A DNA stretch of 64,000 bases from an uncultured Aquimarina sp. (GCA_947498775.1 CANMLL010000009.1:154981-218980); one strand, 5' to 3'; positions 1 through 9,215 are shown, numbered from the stretch's first letter. A program made the numbers and translations. Notes: a model not told the origin generated them from the letters alone.

Positions 1-345
<345 letters not shown>

Positions 346-536
346 CTATTTATTGTCGTTTGAAAGATTGTTTTAATGAATTTAAGAAGAGCAGGATTAC
401 TAAAAATTAGTTGTAATGGAGCAAAATCAATTTCATAATGTGTTAAAATGTAATACGTTGAATTATCATAACTATAACAATGCTATTCGAAATAAAATCG
501 TAGTTTTAAAGGTTAATGAAAAAGGTACGTAATTGC

Positions 537-3500
537 ATGGATAGTTTTGAGCATATAAAAAGGAAGCTTGAGAAGTTTATTAGAAAGTATTATGTTAACG
601 AATTGATAAAGGGTGTCATTTTGTTTTTCTCTATCGGTTTGCTTTATTTTTTAACTACATTATTAGTTGAAAACTTTTTGTGGTTTGGCCAACTTGGAAG
701 AACTATATTGTTTTGGTTGTTTGTGTTCGTAGAAGTGAGTTTGTTTATAAAGTTTATTATATTCCCGATTACAAAATTATTTCGATTAACCCGTGGGATA
801 GACCACAAAGAAGCATCTGGAATTATTGGCAATCATTTTCCGGAGGTAAATGATAGGCTACTTAACTTACTACAGCTTAGTGAAAATGATTCTTCATCAT
901 CTTTATTGTTGGCGGGCATAGAGCAGAAGTCAACGCAATTGAGCCCTGTACCTTTTAAATTGGCTATAAATCTCAAGAAAAATATTACATACCTTAAATA
1001 TGCTGCAATACCGGTTGGTTTATATCTTGTTTTAATAATTTTCAATAAAACTAATTGGATTTCAGATAGTTATGAGCGAGTGGTTAATTATAAGGTGGCT
1101 TATGAGCCGCCTGCACCTTTTCATTTCTTTTTGGTTAACGATAAGCTTCATGCATTTGAAAACAAGGATTATCTTTTGAAAGTTAGAGTGTCTGGAGATG
1201 TCATACCAGAGAGCGTTACAATTTCTTATAATAATGAGATGTACTTTTTAAAGAGTACAGGAATTGGAGCGTTTGAATATACCTTTATTCAACCCAAAGA
1301 ATCACTGGAGTTTGTTTTGAACGCTAATGGAATCAATTCCATTCCTTATGAATTGAGTGTAGTTCCGGTACCTGCGTTATTAGATTTTGAGATGAAACTG
1401 GACTATCCGGGATATACGAAGAAAAGAGATGAAATAGTAAAGAGTTCCGGCAATGCTACAATACCAGAGGGAACTCATGTAACCTGGACCATTTATACTA
1501 GAAATACGGATAAAGTAGAAATTAAAACCAAGGATTCAGTATTACCATTAACCAAGAATGAATCAATCTTTCTTAAGAAAAAAAGATTATATAATAATTT
1601 GGATTATGAGATCACTACTTCAAATAGTAATGTAAATAATTATGACAACCTTTCATTTAATATTAATGTTGTAAAGGATCAATATCCCGAATTGAATCTT
1701 AGTTCAGAAAAAGATACTGTAGACAATCAAACTATGTATTTTTATGGTAGGGTAAGTGATGATTATGGTCTTAGTAGACTTAGATTGGTCTATTACGATA
1801 GCGACCGTTCTTCTGAAAAGAATTATAAGAATTTACCAATAAGTACCTCTAATTTTGACGAGTTTATTTATGCATTTCCTTCAGATTTGAACCTGGATTC
1901 TGGGAGAACATATGATTTTTATTTTGAGGTTTTTGATAATGATGCAATACACAGCTATAAGAGCACCAAGAGCCAGGTGTTTAATTTTAGAAAACTTACA
2001 GAGGACGAACTCGAGAAAAAGTTGTTAGAAAAACAAAGTCAGGCAATTTCTGGACTTGACAAATCCCTGGATAAATTCAAAAAGCAAGAAGAAGAGCTTA
2101 AAGACCTAAGTAGGCTTCAAAAAGAAAGGAAAGCGTTGGATTTTAATGATAAGAAAAAGCTTGCGGATTATTTGAAAAGGCAAAAGCAACAGGAAAAAAT
2201 GATACAGGATTTCTCCAAGAAATTAAAAGATAATCTTGATCAGCTTAATAAAAAGGATAAGGAAGAACCTTTTAAGGACGCGCTTAAAGAACGGTTAGAA
2301 AGAAATGAAGAGCGACTTAAAAAGAATGAAAAGCTATTGGAGGAAATAGAACGATTATCGGATAAAATTCAAAAAGAAGAACTTACAGAAAAGCTAGAAG
2401 AATTAGGAAAAGAAAATAAAAACCTTAAGAAAAATTTAGAGCAGTTATTAGAGCTTACAAAAAGGTATTATGTTATAGAAAAACATGAAAAGTTAGGAAA
2501 GGCTTTAGAGGATATGTCGAAAAAGCAAGAAGAGTTATCAGAAAAAAACGAAGAAGAAAATACAAAGAAAAAGCAAGATGAATTGAATAAAGAATTTGAA
2601 AATTTCCAAAAGGAGATGGAAGAATTACGAAAAGAAAATGAGGATTTAAAGAAACCAATGAGCTTGGATCAAGATAAGAGTGATGAAAAAGAGATCAAGG
2701 AGCAACAACAAGAGGCAAGCAAAAACTTAGAGAACCAAAAGAAATCCGAAGCGAAAAAGAATCAAAAAAGTGCTGCGCAAAAAATGAAACAAATGAGCAA
2801 TAATATGCGTATGCAAATGCAAATGGCTGGCAGCGAACAGCAGATGGAGGACATGGAGATGTTAAGACAGGTTTTGGATAATTTGGTTGATTTTTCTTTT
2901 GAACAAGAAAATTTAATGAGCGGTTTTAAAAAAATTAACAAAGATAACCCGTCATATTCAGATAAACTGAAGAGGCAAAGTGTTCTTCGAGAAAACTTTA
3001 TTCATATTGATGACAGTTTATATGCGTTGGCCATGAGAACCCCTCAAATCACAGATGAGGTAACAAAAAAGCTTACCGATATAGAGTTTAATATAGACAA
3101 GTCATTAGAGCGGTTGGCAGAGAACCAAATTGTTCAGGGATCCGCAAATCAGCAATATACAGTTACGGGAGCAAATGATCTAGCTTATTTGTTAAGCAGA
3201 ACGTTAGATCAAATGCAAAATAGTATGTCTGCTGCAGGTAAAGGTAAAAGTGGTTCTAGCCAAAACGAATTTCAATTGCCAGATATTATTAAAAAGCAAG
3301 AAGAGCTTAACCAACAAATGAAAGAGGGAGCAGAAAAAGGCAAAAAACCAGGAAAGAAAGAGGGAGAAGAAAATGGAGGCAAAGAAGGTAAAGGTGGTAA
3401 AGAGGGAGAGAATGGAGAGCAAAAGAATGGGAACGAAAATGGATCGAATGGTGACAAAAAGAATGGAAAAAACGGAGATAAAAAAGGGAGTGGCTCTAGT

Positions 3501-3959
3501 GGAAAGAATGGAGAAGAAGAATCTCAAGAACAATTTAATGAAGATTTGAATGGAGAGTTGTATAATATTTATAAGCAGCAACAACAGCTTAGAAACGCAT
3601 TAGAAGATAGGATAAAACAAGAAGGGATTGGAGATAGAAACGGCAGTGATTTATTAAATAAAATGGAGCAGGTAGAGCAAGAGTTGTTAGAAAAAGGTTT
3701 TGATAACAATACCCTATCAAAAATGATTGACCTTAAACACGAGTTATTAAAACTTGAAGATGCTACTCTAGAGCAAGGCAAGGAAGAACAAAGAGAAAGT
3801 AAAACCAATCAAGGGCAGTTTAAAAACACTAGTCAGGAACAATTGGATAAGGCAAAACAATATTTCAATACAACAGAGATATTAAATAGACAAGTATTAC
3901 CTTTGCGGCAAAATTATAAACAAAAAGTACAGGAGTATTTCAAGAAGGACAATGATTAA
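537..3959 (+). CDS. DUF4175 family membrane protein with long coiled coil
   Basis: Large envelope protein typical of Bacteroidota; function not established. From the chosen start there are two N-terminal hydrophobic segments (about residues 25-75) and a third near 155-170. A beta-rich region follows (about 190-490), then very long Lys/Glu/Gln-rich coiled coil (about 490-780 and 1010-1130). A low-complexity Gly/Lys/Glu/Asn stretch near 940-1000 looks like a disordered linker. I chose the ATG at 537 because the reading then begins MDSFEHIKRKLEKFIRKYY, the form I would expect in homologues; an in-frame ATG at 516 would add seven residues. The end overlaps ybeY by 8 bases, so the two are probably co-transcribed. 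Confidence 0.85.
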   Translation: MDSFEHIKRKLEKFIRKYYVNELIKGVILFFSIGLLYFLTTLLVENFLWFGQLGRTILFWLFVFVEVSLFIKFIIFPITKLFRLTRGIDHKEASGIIGNHFPEVNDRLLNLLQLSENDSSSSLLLAGIEQKSTQLSPVPFKLAINLKKNITYLKYAAIPVGLYLVLIIFNKTNWISDSYERVVNYKVAYEPPAPFHFFLVNDKLHAFENKDYLLKVRVSGDVIPESVTISYNNEMYFLKSTGIGAFEYTFIQPKESLEFVLNANGINSIPYELSVVPVPALLDFEMKLDYPGYTKKRDEIVKSSGNATIPEGTHVTWTIYTRNTDKVEIKTKDSVLPLTKNESIFLKKKRLYNNLDYEITTSNSNVNNYDNLSFNINVVKDQYPELNLSSEKDTVDNQTMYFYGRVSDDYGLSRLRLVYYDSDRSSEKNYKNLPISTSNFDEFIYAFPSDLNLDSGRTYDFYFEVFDNDAIHSYKSTKSQVFNFRKLTEDELEKKLLEKQSQAISGLDKSLDKFKKQEEELKDLSRLQKERKALDFNDKKKLADYLKRQKQQEKMIQDFSKKLKDNLDQLNKKDKEEPFKDALKERLERNEERLKKNEKLLEEIERLSDKIQKEELTEKLEELGKENKNLKKNLEQLLELTKRYYVIEKHEKLGKALEDMSKKQEELSEKNEEENTKKKQDELNKEFENFQKEMEELRKENEDLKKPMSLDQDKSDEKEIKEQQQEASKNLENQKKSEAKKNQKSAAQKMKQMSNNMRMQMQMAGSEQQMEDMEMLRQVLDNLVDFSFEQENLMSGFKKINKDNPSYSDKLKRQSVLRENFIHIDDSLYALAMRTPQITDEVTKKLTDIEFNIDKSLERLAENQIVQGSANQQYTVTGANDLAYLLSRTLDQMQNSMSAAGKGKSGSSQNEFQLPDIIKKQEELNQQMKEGAEKGKKPGKKEGEENGGKEGKGGKEGENGEQKNGNENGSNGDKKNGKNGDKKGSGSSGKNGEEESQEQFNEDLNGELYNIYKQQQQLRNALEDRIKQEGIGDRNGSDLLNKMEQVEQELLEKGFDNNTLSKMIDLKHELLKLEDATLEQGKEEQRESKTNQGQFKNTSQEQLDKAKQYFNTTEILNRQVLPLRQNYKQKVQEYFKKDND

Positions 3960-4371
3960 TTTTTTTTATGAAACCGACATTAAGCCGTTAAACGAAACAG
4001 ATTTATCTTCGTGGATAAGAAATGTTATTTTGTCTGAGGAAAAGTCTGAAGGAGAAATCAATTTCATATTATGCAATGATGAGTATCTTTTAAAAATCAA
4101 TCAAGATTTTTTGGACCATAACACGTATACAGACATCATAAGTTTTGATAATACGTTAGGTAATGAATTGCATGGAGATATTTTTATTTCTCACGAAAGG
4201 GTAGTTGAGAATTCAGAAAAATATCGAGTTACGGTTGATGAAGAATTAAGAAGAGTGCTAGTACATGGGGTGTTGCATTTCTGTGGATATAAAGACAAGA
4301 GCACAGAAGAAAAAGAGATGATGACACGTAAAGAGAATGAAAAACTATCAATGTTCCACGTGGAACATTGA
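3952..4371 (+). CDS. ybeY: Endoribonuclease YbeY (rRNA maturation factor)
   Basis: Metal-dependent RNase acting in 16S rRNA 3'-end maturation and ribosome quality control. The 139-aa protein has the UPF0054 motif HGVLHFCGYKDKSTEE: His105 and His109 are zinc ligands, and the third ligand position (His in the usual HGxLHLxGYDH) is Asp115, a form I believe is common in Bacteroidota. It starts inside the end of the DUF4175 gene (8-base overlap). The last residues, MFHVEH, are encoded by a parS-like palindrome that also covers the stop codon, so this C-terminal tail is probably set by the DNA site rather than by protein function. Confidence 0.93.
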   Translation: MINFFYETDIKPLNETDLSSWIRNVILSEEKSEGEINFILCNDEYLLKINQDFLDHNTYTDIISFDNTLGNELHGDIFISHERVVENSEKYRVTVDEELRRVLVHGVLHFCGYKDKSTEEKEMMTRKENEKLSMFHVEH

Positions 4372-4377
4372 TAGTTT
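4342..4377. terminator. 36-bp perfect palindrome over the ybeY stop (parS plus possible terminator)
   Basis: Bases 4342-4377 form a perfect 36-bp palindrome centred on CACGTG, with an 18-bp arm and no spacer. It includes the TGA of ybeY and is followed by TTTGTTTTTAATTTT. As RNA it would fold into a long hairpin followed by a U-rich run, like an intrinsic terminator. It also contains a perfect 16-bp parS-like core. Whether it terminates transcription into mnmG is inference. Confidence 0.5.
4352..4367. promoter_or_regulatory. parS-like site 1 (chromosome partition)
   Basis: TGTTCCACGTGGAACA is a perfect 16-bp palindrome of the parS family (general form TGTTTCACGTGAAACA; the GTTCCACGTGGAAC form is known from Pseudomonas). 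It is predicted to bind ParB for origin segregation. It overlaps the last codons and stop of ybeY. Three further copies in 2.5 kb make chance unlikely. Confidence 0.8.
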
Positions 4378-4388
4378 GTTTTTAATTT

Positions 4389-4404
4389 TGTTCCACGTGG
4401 AACA
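4389..4404. promoter_or_regulatory. parS-like site 2
   Basis: Second perfect TGTTCCACGTGGAACA, 37 bases after site 1. The palindrome extends to 26 bp (4384-4409). It is intergenic between ybeY and mnmG. Confidence 0.8.
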
Positions 4405-4428
4405 AAATTTTTGTTGTAAATAGTTTAA

Positions 4429-4444
4429 TGTTCCACGTGGAACA
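4429..4444. promoter_or_regulatory. parS-like site 3
   Basis: Third perfect TGTTCCACGTGGAACA, 40 bases after site 2 and ending 14 bases before the mnmG ATG. It takes up the place where a ribosome-binding or operator site of mnmG would lie, so bound ParB could affect mnmG expression (inference). Confidence 0.8.
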
Positions 4445-4458
4445 ATGGAGTAGAAATT

Positions 4459-6330
4459 ATGTTTAATAAGGAATATGATGTGATAGTGGTGGGTGCTGGC
4501 CATGCAGGAAGTGAAGCCGCTGCTGCTGCCGCGAATTTAGGATGCAGCACGCTACTAATAACAATGAATCTTCAAAATATTGCCCAAATGAGTTGCAACC
4601 CTGCAATGGGTGGAATTGCAAAAGGACAAATAGTGAGAGAAATTGATGCGCTAGGTGGTTATAGTGGTATTGTTAGTGATCGCAGTGCAATACAATTTAA
4701 GATGCTCAATAAGTCAAAGGGTCCTGCAATGTGGAGCCCAAGAGTGCAAAGTGATCGAATGCGTTTTGCAGAAGAGTGGAGACTGCTTTTAGAACAAACA
4801 CCCAATGTAGATTTTTATCAGGAAATGGTAAGCGGACTTTTGGTGGAGAACGGGAAAATAAAAGGAGTAAAAACTTCACTCGGAATTGAAGTGAAAGCAA
4901 AGTCTGTTGTACTTACGAATGGAACATTTTTGAATGGACTAATCCATATAGGAGAGAAACAATTTGGCGGAGGTAGAGCCGGAGAAAAAGCCGCAACCGG
5001 AATTACAGAACAGCTTGTTGATTTGGGTTTTGATTCAGGAAGAATGAAAACAGGAACACCACCAAGAGTAGATGGAAGATCCCTGGATTATTCAAAAATG
5101 ACAGAACAACCTGGCGATGAAAATCCAGAGAAGTTTAGCTATACAGGTTTAACGAAGCCTCTTAAAGAACAAAGATCATGTTACATGACATATACTTCTC
5201 TAGAGGTTCATGATTTGTTACGCGAAGGCTTTGATCGTTCCCCGATGTTTAACGGAAGAATAAAAAGTATAGGCCCAAGATATTGTCCTTCAATAGAAGA
5301 TAAGATCAATAGGTTTGCAGACAAGGATAGACATCAGCTTTTTGTGGAACCAGAAGGTTGGAACACCGTCGAGGTGTATGTAAATGGATTCTCGACTTCG
5401 TTACCAGAAGATGTTCAATTTAAAGCATTAAAATCTGTTGCTGGTTTTGAAAGTGTAAAATTCTTTAGACCAGGTTATGCGATCGAATATGATTATTTTC
5501 CACCAACACAATTAACACATACCTTGGAGACAAAATTGGTTTCAGGATTGTTTTTTGCCGGACAAATAAATGGAACGACTGGATACGAAGAAGCAGCCTC
5601 TCAAGGATTAATTGCAGGTGTTAATGCAGCATTAAAAATTAAGGAAGAAGAACCATTGATTCTTAAAAGAAGTGAAGCATATATCGGAGTATTGATTGAT
5701 GATTTGATCACCAAAGGGACAGAAGAGCCATATCGCATGTTTACATCTCGTGCAGAATATCGAACCTTATTAAGACAAGATAATGCAGATTTTAGATTGA
5801 CGCCTATGTCACATAAAATTGGTTTGGCTTCAGAAGAACGAATGAGAAGAATGGAAGAAAAAGAAACAAAGGCACTCGCCTTTGTTCAGTTTTTTAAAGA
5901 GACAAGTGTATTGCCAGAAGAAGCAAATCCGGTTTTGGAAGCAAAAAATTCTTCACCAGTAAAGCAAAGTGGCAAAATGTTTAAGTTATTTGCTCGGCCA
6001 CAAATTACATTAGAGGACGTTAAGCAGTTTCATAAAGTAAAAGAGTATATCAAAGAACACGATCTTGATAAAGAGGTTTTGGAACAAACAGAGATCCAGG
6101 TAAAATATTCTGGATATATAGAGAAAGAAAAGAACAACGCCGACAAACTTAATCGATTGGAGGATATAAAAATTCCAGAAAATTTTGATTATACAAAACT
6201 AAAATCATTGTCTTTTGAAGCTTGTGAGAAAATGTCAAAAATTAGACCCGCAACAATTTCACAGGCATCAAGAATTAGTGGAGTATCACCTAGCGATATT
6301 TCTGTGCTTTTAGTTTATATGGGAAGATAA
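4459..6330 (+). CDS. mnmG: tRNA uridine-5-carboxymethylaminomethyl(34) synthesis enzyme MnmG (GidA)
   Basis: FAD enzyme that, with MnmE, installs the cmnm5 group on wobble uridine 34 of certain tRNAs. The 623-aa length matches the family (E. coli 629). Visible features are the N-terminal FAD dinucleotide-binding motif GAGHAGSEAA (about residues 11-20), the conserved SCNPAMGG near residue 46, the conserved Cys in RYCPSIEDKI (about residue 277), GTTGYEEAASQG near 373 and a helical C-terminal MnmE-binding domain. mnmG (gidA) is often near oriC, which agrees with the parS-like sites just upstream. The next gene overlaps its stop by one base (TAATG). Confidence 0.97.
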   Translation: MFNKEYDVIVVGAGHAGSEAAAAAANLGCSTLLITMNLQNIAQMSCNPAMGGIAKGQIVREIDALGGYSGIVSDRSAIQFKMLNKSKGPAMWSPRVQSDRMRFAEEWRLLLEQTPNVDFYQEMVSGLLVENGKIKGVKTSLGIEVKAKSVVLTNGTFLNGLIHIGEKQFGGGRAGEKAATGITEQLVDLGFDSGRMKTGTPPRVDGRSLDYSKMTEQPGDENPEKFSYTGLTKPLKEQRSCYMTYTSLEVHDLLREGFDRSPMFNGRIKSIGPRYCPSIEDKINRFADKDRHQLFVEPEGWNTVEVYVNGFSTSLPEDVQFKALKSVAGFESVKFFRPGYAIEYDYFPPTQLTHTLETKLVSGLFFAGQINGTTGYEEAASQGLIAGVNAALKIKEEEPLILKRSEAYIGVLIDDLITKGTEEPYRMFTSRAEYRTLLRQDNADFRLTPMSHKIGLASEERMRRMEEKETKALAFVQFFKETSVLPEEANPVLEAKNSSPVKQSGKMFKLFARPQITLEDVKQFHKVKEYIKEHDLDKEVLEQTEIQVKYSGYIEKEKNNADKLNRLEDIKIPENFDYTKLKSLSFEACEKMSKIRPATISQASRISGVSPSDISVLLVYMGR

Positions 6331-6809
6331 TGGATAGTGTAATTTGTAAACAGGAAAGAGCCCTAAAAGGGAGAATTCTAACCACAATTATTTTGGCTGT
6401 CGCAGTTTTGTATTTGTTTCAAACATCAGAACCAATTTTAGCAAGATTAATTTTCTTAACGATCACTTTGTTGATTTTTGGCTTTTCAGTTTCTTATAAA
6501 ATCAATAATGATTTTAATAATCAAAAATTATTTTCGGTGTTTGGTGCTGTTTTGTTTAAGACAAAATTAGAGTTAGACTTTCCTGATTATATTTCTGTCT
6601 TTTCGGCCTCCCTTAAGTTGGATAATGAATGGGGAGCTGTTAGTGCAATCGGAACCAAAGAAAGACACGACAAACTTGTTGTTCGTTTTTTTAATGGAAA
6701 CAAAAACTTTACGCTATATAAAACAGAGAATTATCAAAAAGCATTAGACAAAGCAAACGCATTAAGCACTTTACTTAATATAGAGGTGTATGATGCAACC
6801 AAAGAATAG
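6330..6809 (+). CDS. Small membrane protein of unknown function
   Basis: I do not recognise the 159-aa product with confidence. Two hydrophobic segments lie at about residues 16-33 and 38-56, followed by a soluble beta-rich region of about 100 residues that could form a small PH-like domain (a guess from the pattern). The start codon shares one base with the mnmG stop, which indicates translational coupling. The TAG stop lies inside parS-like site 4. A role linked to tRNA modification is not supported beyond co-transcription. Confidence 0.75.
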   Translation: MDSVICKQERALKGRILTTIILAVAVLYLFQTSEPILARLIFLTITLLIFGFSVSYKINNDFNNQKLFSVFGAVLFKTKLELDFPDYISVFSASLKLDNEWGAVSAIGTKERHDKLVVRFFNGNKNFTLYKTENYQKALDKANALSTLLNIEVYDATKE

Positions 6810-6823
6810 TTCCACGTGGAACA
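6808..6823. promoter_or_regulatory. parS-like site 4
   Basis: AGTTCCACGTGGAACA carries the same perfect 14-bp core (6809-6822) as sites 1-3, with one mismatch at the first outer position. It overlaps the stop codon of the preceding gene, as site 1 overlaps that of ybeY. Confidence 0.75.
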
Positions 6824-6844
6824 ATTGAGATAATTGATAAATTG

Positions 6845-6960
6845 CATTTTGTATTTCACCCTTCGAGCAACCTAAGGGTTCAAAAGATGATTTTTCAATT
6901 TTAGAATAAAAGACATAACAAAAGGTGAGCTCTCGAACCTTGAGCGAAGTCGAAATGTAA
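6845..6960. repeat. Dispersed flavobacterial intergenic repeat, degenerate
   Basis: The segment contains CCCTTCGAGCAACCTAAGGG near 6859 and, in opposite orientation, GAGCGAAGTCGAAATG near 6940. Both resemble the CTTCGACT...CGCTCA type of intergenic repeat widespread in flavobacterial genomes (recalled knowledge). The arms are imperfect, and the segment has no coding potential that I can see. Confidence 0.4.
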
Positions 6961-6979
6961 TAGTAAAATTAGTTCAAAA

Positions 6980-6987
6980 CATTTTTG
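6980..6987 (+). promoter_or_regulatory. Probable -7 element before the methyltransferase gene
   Basis: CATTTTTG matches TAnnTTTG except at the first base. It overlaps the in-frame TTG at 6985, which argues against using that TTG as start and for the ATG at 7036. Confidence 0.4.
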
Positions 6988-7035
6988 CAGAGAATACGTT
7001 TTGAAAAACAAAACAGAAAGCCTTCATCAAATAGA

Positions 7036-7887
7036 ATGAACAAAAAAAGAGATTTAGAAGTTTTTATGGTTTGCAAAGACCAAAGTGTATCAGGAGAAGA
7101 ATTTCAACTGCTTCATGATGTAAAAAACGATATGTTAATCACATCTCCAAAACCAAGTGATCAAGATTTGGGCAAATATTATGAAAGTGAAGATTACATT
7201 TCGCATACTGATGCAAAACGTTCTGTTTTTGAAAAACTTTATCATCTAGTAAAAGTATATTCTTTAAATAAAAAAGTAAGACTGATTTCTAAACTAAATA
7301 AGGGTCAAGGAATGCTTTTGGATATTGGTGCGGGTACTGGAGATTTTTTGGTGGTTGCAAAAAAGAAAGGATGGAACGTTTCGGGAACAGAACCAAACCA
7401 TCAAGCAAAAGAGTTGGCAAAACAAAAAGAAATTATTCTAGAACCTGCAACCAAAAATTTTGAAGACAGTACTTTTGATATAATTACGATGTGGCATGTT
7501 TTGGAACATGTTTCTGATTTAGAAAATCAAATCAAAGAACTAAGACGACTTTTAAAACCAGATGGGCATTTAATTATTGCAGTGCCAAATTATAAATCGT
7601 ATGATGCACACTATTATAAATCTTTTTGGGCAGCCTATGATGTGCCAAGACATCTTTGGCACTTTTCAAAAAAATCAATCCAAGAACTTTTTGGAGAGGA
7701 AGACTTAGAGTTAAAGAAAACCTTACCCATGAAGTTTGATTCATTTTATGTTGCACTTTTATCAGAAAAGTATAAGAATGGAAAAATGAATTTTTTTAAG
7801 GCTTTTTGGATTGGCTTTCGATCTAACATAAAAGGAAATCGATCTAAAGAGTTTTCATCTCATATTTATGTGCTTAGAAAACGGTAA
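7036..7887 (+). CDS. Class I SAM-dependent methyltransferase
   Basis: Predicted cytoplasmic methyltransferase of unknown substrate. Motif I is LLDIGAGTGDFLVVAKKKGW (about residues 94-113), and HVLEHVSDLENQIKELRRLL with PDGHLIIAVPNY follows (about 155-185), as in the ubiE/COQ5-like and Methyltransf_23 group. An N-terminal segment (VCKDQSVSGEEFQLLHD) is conserved, as far as I recall, in flavobacterial homologues that methylate unknown acceptors near mnmG. The frame is open back to a TTG at 6985, but that codon lies within a promoter-like element, so the ATG at 7036 is preferred; ATG 7066 is also possible. Confidence 0.85.
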   Translation: MNKKRDLEVFMVCKDQSVSGEEFQLLHDVKNDMLITSPKPSDQDLGKYYESEDYISHTDAKRSVFEKLYHLVKVYSLNKKVRLISKLNKGQGMLLDIGAGTGDFLVVAKKKGWNVSGTEPNHQAKELAKQKEIILEPATKNFEDSTFDIITMWHVLEHVSDLENQIKELRRLLKPDGHLIIAVPNYKSYDAHYYKSFWAAYDVPRHLWHFSKKSIQELFGEEDLELKKTLPMKFDSFYVALLSEKYKNGKMNFFKAFWIGFRSNIKGNRSKEFSSHIYVLRKR

Positions 7888-7998
7888 TTCTAATTTTTAG
7901 CGATTTTTAATGCCGGTTTAACCTCTATTAGTTAACATATATTGATTTTTCTTTTAGAGCTCTCAAATCGCCTTATTTTTAATCAGTTTTAATAGTTT

Positions 7999-8032
7999 AC
8001 AATGATGAGTTTTATAAAAATCATTGTTTTTT
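7999..8032 (+). terminator. Intrinsic terminator after the methyltransferase gene
   Basis: ACAATGAT (7999-8006) pairs with ATCATTGT (8020-8027) across a 13-base loop and is followed by a run of five Ts. It lies about 110 bases after the methyltransferase stop and before the next promoter. Confidence 0.6.
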
Positions 8033-8086
8033 ATTATAGTTGTGTTTTTTAAAGCATAATAATGAATATCATCAACCGAACTTTGA

Positions 8087-8094
8087 TATTTTTG
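8087..8094 (+). promoter_or_regulatory. Promoter -7 element (TAttTTTG) for the OmpH-like gene
   Basis: TATTTTTG is a perfect TAnnTTTG match, 22 bases before the ATG at 8117. No clear TTG was found 17-23 bases upstream. Confidence 0.55.
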
Positions 8095-8116
8095 CGCAGA
8101 ACTAAATTTTTGAAAA

Positions 8117-8650
8117 ATGAAAAAACTTTTATGGATTGCAAGTGCAGTACTAATACTTACTTCTTGTAATCAACAAACGGAAAAAACTGGTTTTGTAAAT
8201 AATACCAAAGTTGTTTCTGATTATACAGAAATGAAAGAGGCTCAGGAAAAATGGACAAAACGAAATAATGAGGTAAGAGCAGAGCTTGAGGAAAAAGCGA
8301 AACAATTCCAGATTGAGGTGCAAGGGTATCAGAACATCATGAAATCTATGTCTAAGACGAACAGGGAGAAGAAAGAGCAAGAATTAATGGGAAAACAACA
8401 ATTGTTGCAAAGAGATCAACAGACGAGAATGCAAGAAATCCAGCAAGGTAGTCAGAAAGAAATTGACTCAATTATTGGTAAAGTAAAAGATTTTATCAAA
8501 GAATATGGTAAGAAAAACGGGTATACATACATCTACGGAGAGACCGAGGTAAGTAACATTCTGTATGGTAAAGAAGAGTTGGATTTAACCGACAAAATTA
8601 TCCTAGAATTAAACGGTGGAAAAGAGGCCGTTTCTGAAGAAAAAGAATAA
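8117..8650 (+). CDS. OmpH/Skp-like periplasmic chaperone lipoprotein
   Basis: The N-terminus is a lipoprotein signal (MKKLLWIASAVLILTSCNQQ, lipobox LTSC with Cys17). A long charged, Gln-rich helical region (about residues 40-130) has the composition of the coiled-coil tentacles of Skp/OmpH, and a short C-terminal segment (about 130-165, YGKKNGYTYIYG) matches the end of that family. Skp holds unfolded outer-membrane proteins in the periplasm; here the protein would be anchored to a membrane. The gene has its own promoter and a strong terminator, so it is probably monocistronic. Confidence 0.8.
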   Translation: MKKLLWIASAVLILTSCNQQTEKTGFVNNTKVVSDYTEMKEAQEKWTKRNNEVRAELEEKAKQFQIEVQGYQNIMKSMSKTNREKKEQELMGKQQLLQRDQQTRMQEIQQGSQKEIDSIIGKVKDFIKEYGKKNGYTYIYGETEVSNILYGKEELDLTDKIILELNGGKEAVSEEKE

Positions 8651-9215
8651 GGTTTTTCCAGAAAATTTTTAGAGACCCCATTAGCTTTTTTAATGGGGTT
8701 TTTTCTTGACAAAGAATTGTTAAAATTAAGGTCAAAATTTTAACTTTTATGGCATACATATTTCTCTTTTTTTTAAAAAAATATGATGTCGGTTTTACAC
8801 TTCATCGAAAAAAATAGGCCTTTTCAAGGTGTTTTTGTCCATTGAAATACGCAGAAATTATAGGTATTTTTATCTTTTTCCTTTCAATTTTAGTCTTTTT
8901 AAACAAAGATTATGGGGAGATTTTGGTCTTTTCTAATTGATCAACAGGCTTTTTCGGGTAAGCGCAAAACGTTGATTAACAATTTTTTATGTATATTAAG
9001 ACGTTTTTAAGAACTGATAAAATGTCAACAAAAACGGGGCAACAAACTCAAGGTCAGAAAATTATTACAAAAAAATAGCAAATTTTAGTTTGATATAAAC
9101 ATTTAATTTATAATTTTATGTCTTGGTAAAAAATATATTAACAATATTATTAACAAGCGCCCCAAATCGCTAAGTTAATATTAGCATATCGACCCATTAA
9201 TTTAAGTGCGATATC
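8651..9215. other. Long intergenic leader upstream of the T9SS adhesin operon
   Basis: This 565-base gap starts with the terminator at 8674-8705. A possible promoter is TTG at 8717-8719, a 21-base spacer and TAACTTTT at 8741-8748 (7 of 8), which would give a leader of about 460 bases. The rest is AT-rich. A 19-codon ORF at 9022-9078 has no support. I saw no riboswitch or RNA gene that I could name. Confidence 0.5.
8674..8705 (+). terminator. Strong intrinsic terminator after the OmpH-like gene
   Basis: ACCCCATTA (8674-8682) pairs with TAATGGGGT (8690-8698) around a 7-base loop, followed by TTTTTT. It starts 24 bases after the stop codon. Confidence 0.9.

Noticed and set aside
9022..9078. A 19-codon ORF in the leader of the adhesin operon
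   Set aside because: Too short, low complexity, no clear ribosome-binding site and no recognisable family.
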